Origin: an uncultured Prevotella sp.
GTDB taxonomy: Bacteria > Bacteroidota > Bacteroidia > Bacteroidales > Bacteroidaceae
Reading direction: 5' to 3'
Assembly: GCA_900540375.1 (NCBI GenBank)
Contig: UQFS01000001.1
Location: forward strand, 1 to 64,000
DNA length: 64,000 nucleotides
The notes under the pieces are model-generated. The model saw only the letters and a program-made list of their open reading frames with translations, did not search any database and was not told the DNA's origin. Shown here one piece after another: positions 15,605 to 25,420 of the stretch (position 1 is its first letter; every line of letters begins with the position of its first letter). The translations under genes and the position numbers were made by a program.

Positions 15605-15623
15605 TAATCAAGGAGACAACGAT

Positions 15624-16037
15624 ATGGAGAAGATTAAAACCATTTGGTTTGATGCAGACCGCATCTATATGAAGACACAGGAAGGTAAGGTGTATAGTCG
15701 CCCTTTGGAGGCATATCCCGAACTAAAGGATGCCACCGTTGAGCAACGCAATGACTATGTCATAGGTGATGATGGAGAAGACATTAGATGGGAAAGCATT
15801 GATGCCGACATGCACATCAGCAGTTTCCATGAGGTGACTGAGCCTAAGGACAACGAGATAGCACAGATGTTCGCCCATTATCCGTGGCTGAACGTGTCGG
15901 AAGTAGCCCGTGCCATCGGCATTAATAAAAGTCTGATGGCACGTTATATCTACGGTATATCCAAACCAAGTGAGAAACGTGTACAGCAGATTCGTGATGC
16001 CTTGCATCAGTTTGGCAAGGACCTGTTGAGTGCATAA
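15624..16037 (+). CDS. DUF2442 protein fused to a helix-turn-helix domain
   Basis: The protein has 137 residues from ATG 15624, chosen because AAGGAG at 15610-15615 lies eight bases upstream; ATG 15597 is a weaker alternative. The N-terminal half (residues 1-70) resembles DUF2442 (IWFDADRIYMKTQEGKVYSRPLEAYPEL). The C-terminal half is a helix-turn-helix of XRE type (WLNVSEVARAIGINKSLMARYIYGISKPSEKRVQQIR). This domain layout fits an antitoxin that represses its own promoter while binding the DUF4160 partner. The role is inferred from gene order and the HTH. It converges with the LytTR gene, leaving eight bases. Confidence 0.8.
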   Translation: MEKIKTIWFDADRIYMKTQEGKVYSRPLEAYPELKDATVEQRNDYVIGDDGEDIRWESIDADMHISSFHEVTEPKDNEIAQMFAHYPWLNVSEVARAIGINKSLMARYIYGISKPSEKRVQQIRDALHQFGKDLLSA

Positions 16038-16045
16038 GGAACGAA

Positions 16046-16879
16046 TCACCCCACGAACGACCGCAGCTTAGTCACATAGCTCCTCGATACGGGTACTGTG
16101 TGGTGTTCGTCGCCCACGGTGAGCTGATAGCCGTTGGAGTTGCCATGGGCGGAGAGAATGTTGTTGAGGTTGACGATGAACGAACGATGGCATTGGAAGA
16201 TGCTCTTCTCGTTGGTGTCGGCAAGGACTGAAGTCAGTGTGGTGCGTAGCTGTCGGTGCTCGACAAGACTCTCATGGAGGAAGTAGATGTCGACGAAGTT
16301 CTTCTGTGCTTCGGCGTAGAGAAAGTCGGAGAGGTGCAGCGTGAGATCGTTGCCACGCACAGATGTGTCGTGAAAAGTCACCGTTTGCGTGGTTTGTGCG
16401 TCTATGTCTTTAGGCAACAGTTCAGCCAGACGCGTGCGCAGACGCTTCTGATATTCCAAGGCTACGATGGTGAGCGTGATGGGAATGCCGAAGAGCAGGG
16501 TGACATAGAGATAGGCCAGGAAAAGCAGGAGAGAAACAGGGTTGGGAAACCAGAGGATGCTGAGTATGCTGTTGCCTAAGCTGACGCAGCAGAATAGCAA
16601 CAGAATAGCAGCGCACTCATGCCACACCCGCCACGTCTTGACACGCCGCACCCAGGGTTTGAATACACACGTACCATAGCACCATGTCACGGCTACGGAC
16701 AGCATGGAGAAGCAGAGGGTCACGAAGAAGATATTCCCTTCATACTGCCCAAGGCCAAAGGGCCTGAGAAAGTAGAGAAGGAAGAACACGATGCCACCGG
16801 CTATCAGTCCTGCCTGTAGCCAGTTGCCGTCGTCGTTTTGAGGCAATGCCCTTAAAAAGAAACCTGTCAACCTTTTCAT
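16046..16879 (-). CDS. Membrane-bound LytTR-family transcriptional regulator
   Basis: The protein is 277 residues. Four predicted membrane helices (about residues 22-40, 48-68, 88-110, 115-140) are followed by a LytTR DNA-binding domain at about 175-275, with VRGNDLTLHLSDFLYAEAQKNFVDIYF, QCHRSFIVNLNNI and VPVSRSYVTKLRSF. Regulators of this layout act at promoters while anchored in the inner membrane and often respond to envelope signals. It lies 74 bases downstream of the AraC-type gene on the same strand, so the two regulators may be co-transcribed. No histidine kinase is nearby, which suggests phosphorylation-independent sensing through the membrane part. The target is not visible. Confidence 0.85.
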   Translation of the reverse strand: MKRLTGFFLRALPQNDDGNWLQAGLIAGGIVFFLLYFLRPFGLGQYEGNIFFVTLCFSMLSVAVTWCYGTCVFKPWVRRVKTWRVWHECAAILLLFCCVSLGNSILSILWFPNPVSLLLFLAYLYVTLLFGIPITLTIVALEYQKRLRTRLAELLPKDIDAQTTQTVTFHDTSVRGNDLTLHLSDFLYAEAQKNFVDIYFLHESLVEHRQLRTTLTSVLADTNEKSIFQCHRSFIVNLNNILSAHGNSNGYQLTVGDEHHTVPVSRSYVTKLRSFVG

Positions 16880-16953
16880 TGCTGTTAATTCCTTTGCAAA
16901 GATAACAGAAAATAATCATAACGCAAAATAAAGGTCGGCTTTTATCTTCGGGC

Positions 16954-17862
16954 CTATTTCTTTTTCTTATTGCGGTGTTCCATCGGTGTGCAGCCGAGAT
17001 GTTGCTTGACATATTTGCCGAAGAATGAGGCATTGGGGAAGCCGAGGAGGTTGGCGATCTCCTTGATGGAGCGGTCGGTGGAGCGGAGGTAATAGTCCAC
17101 GTCGGCCAGCGTGTACTCTTCGATCCATTGCAGGGCCGTCTTGCCCGAATTCTGCTTGCAGACGATGGAGATATATTTTGGTGAGACGAAGAGCGGGGAT
17201 GCGTAGTCTGCCACCGGCCGGTGCTTGATCTTGCTGTTCTGCAGCAGATCGAGGAAGCGTGGGAAGAGGTCGCCGGTCTGAGGCTTCGGGGTGTGATCAA
17301 TGAGATTCTCCTCAGAGAGAATGCCACAGAGCCCAAGCAGTGCTCCTTGGATAAACGACTGCACAATCTCCTTTTGATAAGGATTTGAGGTGTAGTCGAG
17401 ACCGAATTGTATCGTCTCGCACAGTTTGTTGGCCATACTGATATCGTTGTCGCTCAACAGTCTCACCTTCATCTGGTTGACATACATTGCATGATTCCAA
17501 ATGCCTATGGCCGGATGCAGCAGGCGCTGGATTATATTGTCGGTCAGCAGCAGGGCTTTGAACTTAAAGTCTACGCTAAACAAGAAATGATTAATCTTGA
17601 CGTAGGAGGGTACGAGGAGCATCTGGTTGCGACTGATGGTTAGCGTCTTGCCATTGAAATCAGCTTGGGCAGACCCATTGAAGCATACAAGAACGGCATT
17701 CATCTTCATTCTTACCGTATAGTTTTTCACCATCTCGCTGGCATTGTCTATTAATATGATGTCCTCATCGGAATAGTCTACTTCTACCGACACCTTTGCA
17801 TCTTTGTCGGAAGGACCGATGGGCAGAACCTGATGGCTGTTAAGTTCGATGGCCTTTTTCAT
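16954..17862 (-). CDS. AraC-family transcriptional regulator, divergent from RND efflux operon
   Basis: The product has 302 residues: an N-terminal sensing region (cupin-like, about 20-180) and a C-terminal AraC helix-turn-helix pair (about 200-298) with FVSPKYISIVCKQNSGKTALQWIEEY and the closing NLLGFPNASFFGKYVKQHLGCTPMEHRN. The start at 17862 is the first Met of a well-formed N-terminus. It is transcribed away from the efflux operon starting at 18089; the 226-base gap probably holds the shared control region. The same plan, AraC facing an exporter, recurs at 43.2 kb. Regulation of the neighbouring efflux genes is inferred from position. Confidence 0.88.
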   Translation of the reverse strand: MKKAIELNSHQVLPIGPSDKDAKVSVEVDYSDEDIILIDNASEMVKNYTVRMKMNAVLVCFNGSAQADFNGKTLTISRNQMLLVPSYVKINHFLFSVDFKFKALLLTDNIIQRLLHPAIGIWNHAMYVNQMKVRLLSDNDISMANKLCETIQFGLDYTSNPYQKEIVQSFIQGALLGLCGILSEENLIDHTPKPQTGDLFPRFLDLLQNSKIKHRPVADYASPLFVSPKYISIVCKQNSGKTALQWIEEYTLADVDYYLRSTDRSIKEIANLLGFPNASFFGKYVKQHLGCTPMEHRNKKKK

Positions 17863-18088
17863 CTTGCTGTGTATATGTTATGGTGATACGTTTCGACTGC
17901 AAAGGTGGCTATTTTTTTCGAGTTAACAATGTCCTCTAATGGATAAATAATGTTCAATAAGGAATATGAAATAGAAATCGAACGCTTAGCAGGCCTTATA
18001 GAACATCGGAATGTCGTAAAAAGCCAGTTACTTTGCAGGCGAATTCAGAATATAGGAAACGAATAATAGGACATCAAAAAGAAAAGAA

Positions 18089-19150
18089 ATGTATGTTTTT
18101 CAGTGGCTCTGGCCTTGACCACGTTGCTGCTGACCAGTTGTCATGACAAGAAGACGCCGGTAGGTGAGAAAGCCGTCAGCGTGGAGACGACGACCGCCAG
18201 TGAGGCCTTGGCCACGCAGGGCAACAGTTATGCAGGTTCCATTGAGGGCACCAATGCCGTAGCGCTGAGCTTTTCGGCAGCGGGCACTATCCAGCGACTG
18301 AACATCAGTGAGGGTCAGTCGGTCAGTCGCGGTCAGCTGCTCGGCACCGTTGATGCCACGACCACGGGCAATGCACTGCTCGCCGCGCACGCCACGACAC
18401 AACAGGCTGTGGACGCCCTCTCGCAGGCCGAGGACGCTTATCGCAGAATGAAACAGCTTCACACAGCGGGCTCGCTGCCTGACATCCAGTGGGTGGATGC
18501 CCAGACTAAGTTGAGTCAGGCACGTGCGCTGGTGCGACAGACCCGTGCTGCTGAGGCCATCGCCCGCAAAGGTATGACCGGATACCCGGCTCATAGCACC
18601 CTTTAGCGGTTATATCTCGAAGAAGACGGCAGAGGTGGGACAGAACACTGCGCCGGATGTGCCCGTGGCGACGCTGGTGACGATTGACCGCGTGAAGGTG
18701 AAGGTCAGCGTGCCCGAGGGCGACATCAGCCGCGTGCGTGTGGGCGAGGTAATGCGTTTCCGCGTAGCAAGTCTTAATGGTACTATCTTTGTGGGACGTG
18801 TCACTGAGAAAAGCGTCACCGCAGATCCATTGGCCCATACCTATGATGTCAGTGCCTTGGTCAGCAACCCGAAACATGAGCTGCTGCCGGGTATGGTCTG
18901 TGAGGCTTACTTCCAACAGCGAGGCTCACAGCAAAATACATTGCCTGCCAACTTGATACAAATCGACGACGACAACCATCCCTTTGTGTGGACGGTTGTT
19001 GACGGGAAGGCACATAAGCAACTGCTGACACTTGGCGAGAACATCGGAGATGTTGTTGTGGTGACGGGAGGACTGTCGCCCGAGAGTCAAGTCATCTGCG
19101 TGGGACAGCAGAAGGTGAGCGAAGGAAGTAAAGTGAGGAATATTGAGTGA
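18089..19150 (+). pseudogene. RND periplasmic adaptor (HlyD/AcrA-like) with frameshifts
   Basis: Two frames together cover a whole adaptor lipoprotein: a signal with lipobox LLTSC, a lipoyl half (AAGTIQRLNISEGQSVSRGQLLG), a coiled-coil region, the second lipoyl half (APFSGYISKKTAEVGQ) and a beta-barrel end. One extra G in the GG at 18580-18581 shifts the frame: removing it restores GMTDTRLIAPFSGYI. At the 5' end the frame lacks an ATG unless one T is added to the T5 run at 18096-18100, which would give MYVFSVALALTTLL; otherwise a GTG at 18103 must serve. With both corrections the protein is about 353 residues, a normal length. As sequenced, translation ends at 18606 and no working adaptor is made. 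Confidence 0.85.
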
Positions 19151-19201
19151 TGAATGTTGAATTGGGTTCAATGTTGAATATTGAATGATGAATTACGAAT
19201 T

Positions 19202-22200
19202 ATGAATAAGAAACGAAATATGGTGGAATGGGCGATGCACTACCGGCAGATCGTCATCCTTATCACCTCGTGTCTGTTGGCCTTTGGCGTGTTCGCTTTG
19301 GTGAAGATCAACAAGAACGAGTTTCCCGACTTCACTATCCGGCAGGGTCTCGTCATTGCCGCCTATCCGGGGGCCAGTGTCAGCGATGTGGAGCAGCAGA
19401 TGACTAAACCGTTGGAGAACTATATCTTCACCTATAAAGAGGTGGACAAGACCAAGACAAAGTCGTTCACCCGCAACGGACTTGCCATCATACAGATAGA
19501 ACTGAACAAAGACATTGACAGCGAAGAGAAAGACAATTTCTGGAGCAAGATTAAGGACGGGCTGAAGACGTTTAAGGCCTCTCTGCCCATGGGCGTAGTG
19601 GCCCTGCAGGTGCAGGACGATTTCGGCGACACTTCGGCTCTGCTCATCACCATGGAGAGCAAGGACAAGACTTACCGCGAGCTGAAAGAATATATGAACG
19701 ATCTTAAGGATCGGCTACGGCCTGTTGAGAGTGTCGGACGGCTCAATGTCTATGGACTGCAACAGGAGCAGGTAGCGGTGTATATCGACAACAAGCGGGC
19801 TCTCTGAGTATGGTATCTCACCGACGCTCGTGGCTACACAACTGCTGTCCAAGGGCTTCATCACCACGGCGGGCACGCAACGTACACCTGACTATGAGTA
19901 CCCCATCGATGTGAGGCCTGCGCTCAATGTGGTGGGTGACGTGGAACAAACTGTTGTGTGGAGCGATGCTGCCGGACATGTGGTGCGGCTGAAGGACATC
20001 GCCGACGTGCGACGCGAATACCCGGCACCGTCGAGCTACATCACCAACAACGGGCGCAAGTGCATTCTGCTCAGCGTGGAGATGAAGAAAGGCAAGAACA
20101 TCACTGACATGGGTGAACAGATTGATGAGCAGCTCAGCGCGTTTCAGCAGACACTGCCCAAGGATGTGACGATGTTCACCATCACCAATCAGAGCAAAGT
20201 CGTGGGTGACAGCATCATCAACTTCCTGCGCGAGTTGCTCATCGCCATCATCGCCGTGGTTGTCGTCGTGCTGCTGCTCATGCCCATGCGCGTGGCCCTC
20301 GTGGCGTCGAGTACCATTCCCGTGACCATCTTCATCTCGTTGGGACTGTTCTATGCTTTCGGCATTGAACTCAACACCGTGACCTTGGCGGCACTTATCG
20401 TTACATTGGGTATGATTGTCGACAACTCCATTGTCATCATCGACAACTATGTCGAGCTGCTCGGCCAGGGTATGAGCCGCTGGGGAGCCTCCATCCAGAG
20501 CGCTACTCATTTCTTCAAGTCTATATTCTCGGCCACCCTCGCCATCAGTATCACGTTTTTCCCCTTCCTGCTGACACTGCAAGGCATGTTTCATGACTTC
20601 ATCCTCTATTTCCCCTGGGCCATTACCATCGTGCTCATGGTCTCGCTCTTGGTGGCCGAGCTCATCGTGCCCTTCATGCAGTTCTGGTTCATCCGCAAGC
20701 CCATGGAGGTGAAAAAGGGCAAGGACGGCAAGCCCAGCTTCTCTTTCCTTGGGCTGATGCAGCGCTACTACGACCAGCTCATCTCTTTCTGCTTCCGCCA
20801 CTACTATGGCACTCTCGCCGCTGCCGTGGTCTGCACCCTTGGCGGCTTCATACTGATGGACAAGTTGCCACAGAAGCTCATGCCCACCGCCGAGCGCAAC
20901 CAGTTTGCCGTGGAGATGTTCCTGCCCACGGGCACCTCGTTTCAGCGCACGGCTCAGGTAGCCGACAGTCTGGAGCATATCCTCCGACAGGACAAGCGCG
21001 TGGTGTCGGTGGCTTCGTTCAAAGGCACTTCGTCACCCCGCTTCCAAACGACGTACGCGCCACAAATGGGTGGTAAGAACTTTGCGCAGTTCATCGTCAA
21101 CACCACTGACGACAAAGCTACCGAGGCTGTACTCAAGGACTATCGCATGAAATACTCCGAAGCCTTCCCCAATGCCTACATCCGTTTCAAACAGCTCAAC
21201 TACAGCAATGAGGACAACAGTGTGGAGATACGCCTGAGCGGATCCGACTGGGAACAGCTCAAGCATGTGGCCGACTCGGTGACACGCGAGATGCGCAAGT
21301 GCCCGCAACTGCTGATTGTGCGCAACGACGTGCGTGAGCCACTTTATAAGGACCATATTATCCTTGACGAGAGCAAGGGCAACCGCCTTGGCATTACCAA
21401 CGCACAGGTGGAGTTAACCATGGCCACACGCTATAGCTCCGACGGCCTTCCCCTCGGCACGATATGGCAGGGCGACTATGGTACCAACGTGGTCATGAAA
21501 GGCAGCAAGGCCAATGGCGCATCAATGACCGACGTGGAGGATGAGCCTATCCCCGTGCTCGGTGGGGTGAAGACGGTACCACTGCGCGATGTGGCTAAAA
21601 TAGAAAAGACGCAGGAAGACGGACAGATATGCCACTGCAATGGGGTGCGCACCATCACTGTCATGGCCGACGTGGCTGACGGCGTGAACGTCATGAATCT
21701 CACCCAAGCGTTGCAGAAGCAGTTTACACAAGACAAGATACCTGAGGGCGTCACTATGAAGTGGGGCGGCGAATACGATATGTCGGGCGAGACGATGCCA
21801 CAGATTGTCGGTGCTTTGGCCATCGCCGTGGTCATCATCTTCTTCATCCTTCTCGGCCATTTCCAGCGCATCAGCACTTCGGTGCTTGTATTGCTGTCGT
21901 TGGCGATGACACTCTTCGGCGCGGCCGTCGGCGTATGGGTGACGGGTATCGACTTCTCACTGACGTGTTTCCTCGGTTTCATCTCGCTGATGGGCATCCT
22001 CGTCAGAAATGCCATCATCATGTTTGACTATGCCGAGGAATTGCGCACCAACGAGCAGCTTACGGCTCATGAGGCCATCTTCGAGAGTGCCAAACGTCGT
22101 ATGCGTCCTATCTTTCTCACCTCAGCAGCCGCGTCGATGGGCGTCATACCGATGATTCTCGGTGGCAGCGGACTGTGGATGCCCATGGGGGTAGTCATCT

Positions 22201-22319
22201 TCTTCGGTACGCTCATCACCATGGTGCTCATCCTCACCGTACTGCCCGTGGCCTACTGGCTGATGATGAGCGGGTCCACAAAGAAGAGACTCGCCTCGGA
22301 AAACATAGAGAAAGAATAG
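19202..22319 (+). pseudogene. RND-family efflux pump (AcrB/HAE1-like) with one frameshift
   Basis: With one base removed this is a full pump of about 1,038 residues. It has the N-terminal helix (HYRQIVILITSCLLAFGVFAL), porter domains, the conserved NSIVIIDNYVE aspartate segment of helix 4 and a C-terminal membrane half ending PVAYWLMMSGSTKKR. The frame breaks at the GGG run 19797-19799: deleting one G rejoins VYIDNKR to LSEYGISPTLVATQLLSKG. Everything after the lesion (19830-22319) is open for 829 residues, so decay is recent or the lesion is an error. The ATG at 19202 was chosen over 19181 because conserved sequence starts there. The spacer before it (19151-19201) is a run of ATGAAT/TTGAAT-like words. 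Confidence 0.88.
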
Positions 22320-22378
22320 AGACCATAGAGGCTATAGACGCTATAGAGAATAGAAAAAACATCAAAGCAAAGAACGCT

Positions 22379-23718
22379 ATGCAGAAAACCATGTTATCCA
22401 CAGCCCTGCTCTTGGGCTGCCTTTCGCTCCACGCCCAGCGTGTGCTGACTCTGGAGCAGTGCCGCGACGCGGCCATCAACCACAATATCGCCGTACGCTC
22501 GGCCAACCGCTCTTTGGAGAAGGCTCAGGAACAGAAGAAAGAAGCCTTTACCAAATATTTTTCCCACCGTGGCGGCAGCGGGCTTCACCTACCATTCCTC
22601 CAAGGACGTGGTTCGCGGCGACATCAATACTTCTGATGTCATTCCATCCTCCATTGCCTCGTCCATCCCCGAGGCTATCGCTACAATGATTCCCTCATCG
22701 GTACCCGTTGGTCTGATGCGTAATGGCACGGCAGCAGGCATTACGGCCGTACAGCCCGTGTTCATGGGCGGGCAGATTGTCAATGGCAACAAGCTCGCCA
22801 AGGTGGGTGTGACCGCCGCCGACCTGCAACGCCAGTTGTCGGAGCGCGAAGTGAGACTCACCACCAATCAGTATTACTGGAACGTGGTGACACTCCAGGA
22901 AAAATTACATACGCTTCAACAGACACAGCAGATGTTGCGGTCGCTGGAGAAAGATGTGAACACCGCTGTTAAGACTGGCGTTGTCCTCCGCAACGATCTC
23001 TTGCAGGTACAGCTCCAGGAAAATCAAGTAGAAGCGGCTCTGCTTGAGGTGAACAAAGGCATGAAGGCGAGCCGCCAAGTGTTAGGACAGTACATTGGCT
23101 TGTCTGACTCTGCTTTTGTGGTCAGCGGATTGGAGGCTAAGGACAGTACCTTCGTGTTGCCTGTTGCCATGCGTAGAGACCCTTCAGTGGCCGCAGCGAA
23201 CATGACAGAGAGCCGGCTATTGGAGCAAAACGTGCAGGGGGACTGTACTCAATCGCAAGTTGGAGGTGGGCAAGAACCTGCCCTCTGTGGCCGTCGGTGC
23301 TGGCTATGACTATGTGCGGCTGGTTCATAAGGATAACACTTTCGGCATGGTCTTTGCCACGGTCTCCATCCCTATCTCAAGTTGGTGGGGTGGCAGCCAC
23401 GCCATCAAACGGCGGAAGATAGAGGAGCAGGAAGCCCGTGAGCAGTTGGCCGACAAGCAACAGTTGCTCAGCATTAAGGTTGAGAAGGAATGGGACGACG
23501 TCACTGTGGCCTACCGTAAGACACTCATAGCCCGAAAGAGCATAGAACAGAGCTGTGAGAACCTGCGTCTCAACCAGCAGTTCTACCACGCCGGAACGGG
23601 TAAGATGACCGACCTGCTTGAGGCTCAGCGACAGGTTCAGCAGAGCCGCGACAGTTGGGTGGAGGCAGTTGCCGCCTATCAGTTGCGGTTGGCGGAATAC
23701 GAAGAGATGACGAAATGA
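22379..23718 (+). pseudogene. TolC-like outer-membrane efflux protein with two frameshifts
   Basis: Third gene of the RND operon. The start at 22379 gives a signal peptide ending SLHAQ and the usual LTLEQCRDAAINHN opening of TolC-family channels. A T5 run at 22558-22562 (T4 restores YFPTVAAAGFTYHSSK) and a G5 run at 23237-23241 (G4 restores NVQGTVLNRKLEVGKNL) break it into three frames. Correcting both gives about 445 residues, the family norm, ending in the typical QLRLAEYEEMTK helix. As sequenced only 85 residues would be made. Both lesions are single-base additions to homopolymers, like those in the two preceding genes. Confidence 0.85.
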
Positions 23719-23738
23719 TTTTGTGAGGAGAAAAAAGT

Positions 23739-23777
23739 CTTAAGGAAATCTTAAGGAACAGTTAAGGTAATCTTAAG
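23739..23777 (+). promoter_or_regulatory. Four TTAAG direct repeats with exact 11-bp period
   Basis: CTTAAGG at 23739-23745 and 23750-23756, GTTAAGG at 23761-23767 and CTTAAG at 23772-23777 are spaced exactly 11 bp apart, placing them on one face of the helix. The last copy lies where the -33 box would be for the -7 box at 23799-23806. Head-to-tail sites at 11 bp are how PhoB/OmpR-type response regulators bind. The regulator is not identified. Confidence 0.7.
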
Positions 23778-23798
23778 TGTCTTTGGTTTTAAAGTCCG

Positions 23799-23806
23799 TA
23801 CCTTTG
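23799..23806 (+). promoter_or_regulatory. -7 box of an apparently activator-dependent promoter
   Basis: TACCTTTG matches TAnnTTTG exactly. No TTTG occurs at the right -33 position; the direct repeats occupy it, as expected for a promoter that needs an activator. Transcription would start near 23810. Confidence 0.65.
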
Positions 23807-23809
23807 CAC

Positions 23810-24050
23810 CGTCAAAAGGAAACAAAGAATTACAAACAATTAAAACATACAACGGATAAGAAGAAATCAATCGAGGCTTTACAGTTCCTCGCAACAGAGT
23901 TGTCAAACATGAGGATCTTATGAATCTAAAAGAATTTGTGGAAAATCTCCACTTAAAATGACACAGACAATGAATATACGGCACTGGAAAGATGCCGTCA
24001 TATCGATTTCTGACAAAAAGGGGTGGACTTTGCGTGCGCCCCTTTTATTT
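23810..24050 (+). ncRNA. Candidate small RNA (or tiny-ORF transcript) of about 240 bases
   Basis: Between the promoter above and the terminator at 24016-24046 no normal gene is present. Possible frames are 13 codons from 23921 and 47 codons from 23958; the latter runs through the terminator, so it is unlikely. Hairpins are visible: CGAGG (23872-23876) with CCTCG (23887-23891), ACGGCA (23978-23983) with TGCCGT (23993-23998), and the terminator stem. The layout fits a regulated small RNA. No known RNA family was recognised. It lies between the broken efflux operon and mntH and reads toward mntH. Confidence 0.45.
24016..24046 (+). terminator. Intrinsic terminator of the 23.8-24.05 kb transcript
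   Basis: AAAAGGGG (24016-24023) pairs with CCCCTTTT (24039-24046) around a 15-base loop, and the downstream arm runs into ATTTTC. The long A/T flanks make it partly bidirectional. It ends before the mntH promoter box at 24088. Confidence 0.7.
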
Positions 24051-24087
24051 TCTCGCCTCAGTGGGACGGTTTTACGAAAAACTATCG

Positions 24088-24095
24088 TATATTTG
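24088..24095 (+). promoter_or_regulatory. -7 promoter box for mntH
   Basis: TATATTTG is an exact TAnnTTTG match, 39 bases before the mntH start. No clear TTTG lies at -33. Confidence 0.5.
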
Positions 24096-24134
24096 CATTA
24101 GTTTTATTTATGCCCGCAAAATCAACGATCTGTA

Positions 24135-25394
24135 ATGAACATATTAAAAGAACTGAGAAACAAGCGGCACCCTCATGTATTGGGTGCTCTTGATATCTTT
24201 AAGTATATCGGTCCCGGACTCCTTGTCACCGTCGGCTTCATCGATCCCGGCAACTGGGCCAGTAACTTTGCCGCCGGGTCGGAATACGGCTATGCACTGC
24301 TGTGGGTGGTGACACTGTCGACGATCATGCTTATTGCCCTGCAGCACAACGTGGCTCACTTAGGCATCGTCACCGGTCTCTGTCTGAGTGAGGCCGCCGT
24401 GAAGTACACGCCCCGGTGGGTGGGTCGTCCTATCGTAGTGAGCGCTATCCTTGCCAGCATCTCCACGTCACTGGCCGAGATCCTTGGTGGAGCCATCGCC
24501 TTGCAGATGCTTTTCGGCATATCTATTCCGGTAGGTGCGCTACTGGTGACAGTCGCCGTGCTCATCCTGCTCTTTACCAATTCCTATCGGAAGATAGAGC
24601 GGGCGGTCATCGGTTTTGTCTCCATCATCGGACTGTCGTTTATCTACGAGCTTTTCCTGGTACATATCGACTGGGGCGGGGCCGCGTGCGCTGCTGTGGT
24701 ACCATCAGTGCCGCAAGGTTCCTTGCTCATCGTGACGAGTGTTCTTGGTGCCGTGGTCATGCCCCACAATCTCTTCCTTCATTCCGAGGTGATACAGAGC
24801 CGCGAGATCAACCTCAAGGGTGACGAGCGTATCCGTCACATGCTCAAATATGAATTTGCCGACACACTCTTTTCCATGCTTGTCGGCTGGGCCATCAACT
24901 CGGCCATGATTCTTCTGGCCGCCTCCACGTTCTATACTCACGGCGAACATGTCGACGATTTGGCGCAGGCCAATGCCATGCTGGCACCACTCTTAGGCAG
25001 CAATGCTTCCAACATCTTTGCGCTGGCACTGCTCTTAGCCGGCATCTCCAGCACCATCACCAGTGGTATGGCAGCCGGAAGTATCTTCTCGGGACTCTTC
25101 GGTGAGTCGTACAATGCCAAGGATCCGCACTCAGCAGTAGGCGTGGCGCTGTCGTTGGGCGCAGCCTTGCTGCTGATTTTCTTCATCGGCAATCCTTTCC
25201 AAGGGCTGATCATCTCGCAGATGGTGCTGAGCCTGCAACTGCCGTTCACCGTGTTCTTGCAGGTGAGTCTCACCTCATCGAAGCGTGTCATGGGCAAATA
25301 CGTCAACAAGCCGTGGAACACTGTCTTCCTCTATAGTCTGGCTGGTATCGTTACGGTTTTGAATATCTGGCTTCTCGTCTCTTCTTTGGCGTGA
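24135..25394 (+). CDS. mntH: Nramp-family divalent metal transporter
   Basis: The product is a 419-residue inner-membrane importer for Mn2+/Fe2+ driven by protons. The two metal-binding motifs of the Nramp family are intact: DPGNW in helix 1 (GFIDPGNWASNFAAG) and MPHNLFLHS in helix 6. Eleven or so hydrophobic segments span the protein. The start ATG 24135 is followed directly by the conserved N-terminus. A cation-diffusion-facilitator exporter follows after 26 bases, so an importer and an exporter of metal ions are paired. Specificity for manganese is inferred from bacterial family members; the gene symbol reflects this. Confidence 0.9.
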   Translation: MNILKELRNKRHPHVLGALDIFKYIGPGLLVTVGFIDPGNWASNFAAGSEYGYALLWVVTLSTIMLIALQHNVAHLGIVTGLCLSEAAVKYTPRWVGRPIVVSAILASISTSLAEILGGAIALQMLFGISIPVGALLVTVAVLILLFTNSYRKIERAVIGFVSIIGLSFIYELFLVHIDWGGAACAAVVPSVPQGSLLIVTSVLGAVVMPHNLFLHSEVIQSREINLKGDERIRHMLKYEFADTLFSMLVGWAINSAMILLAASTFYTHGEHVDDLAQANAMLAPLLGSNASNIFALALLLAGISSTITSGMAAGSIFSGLFGESYNAKDPHSAVGVALSLGAALLLIFFIGNPFQGLIISQMVLSLQLPFTVFLQVSLTSSKRVMGKYVNKPWNTVFLYSLAGIVTVLNIWLLVSSLA

Positions 25395-25420
25395 GGTACA
25401 TGAATAATATATAATGTACA

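Noticed and set aside
19818..20978. 386-codon antisense frame inside the RND pump gene
   Set aside because: The plus strand encodes conserved pump sequence over the same bases; the antisense product has shadow-like composition.
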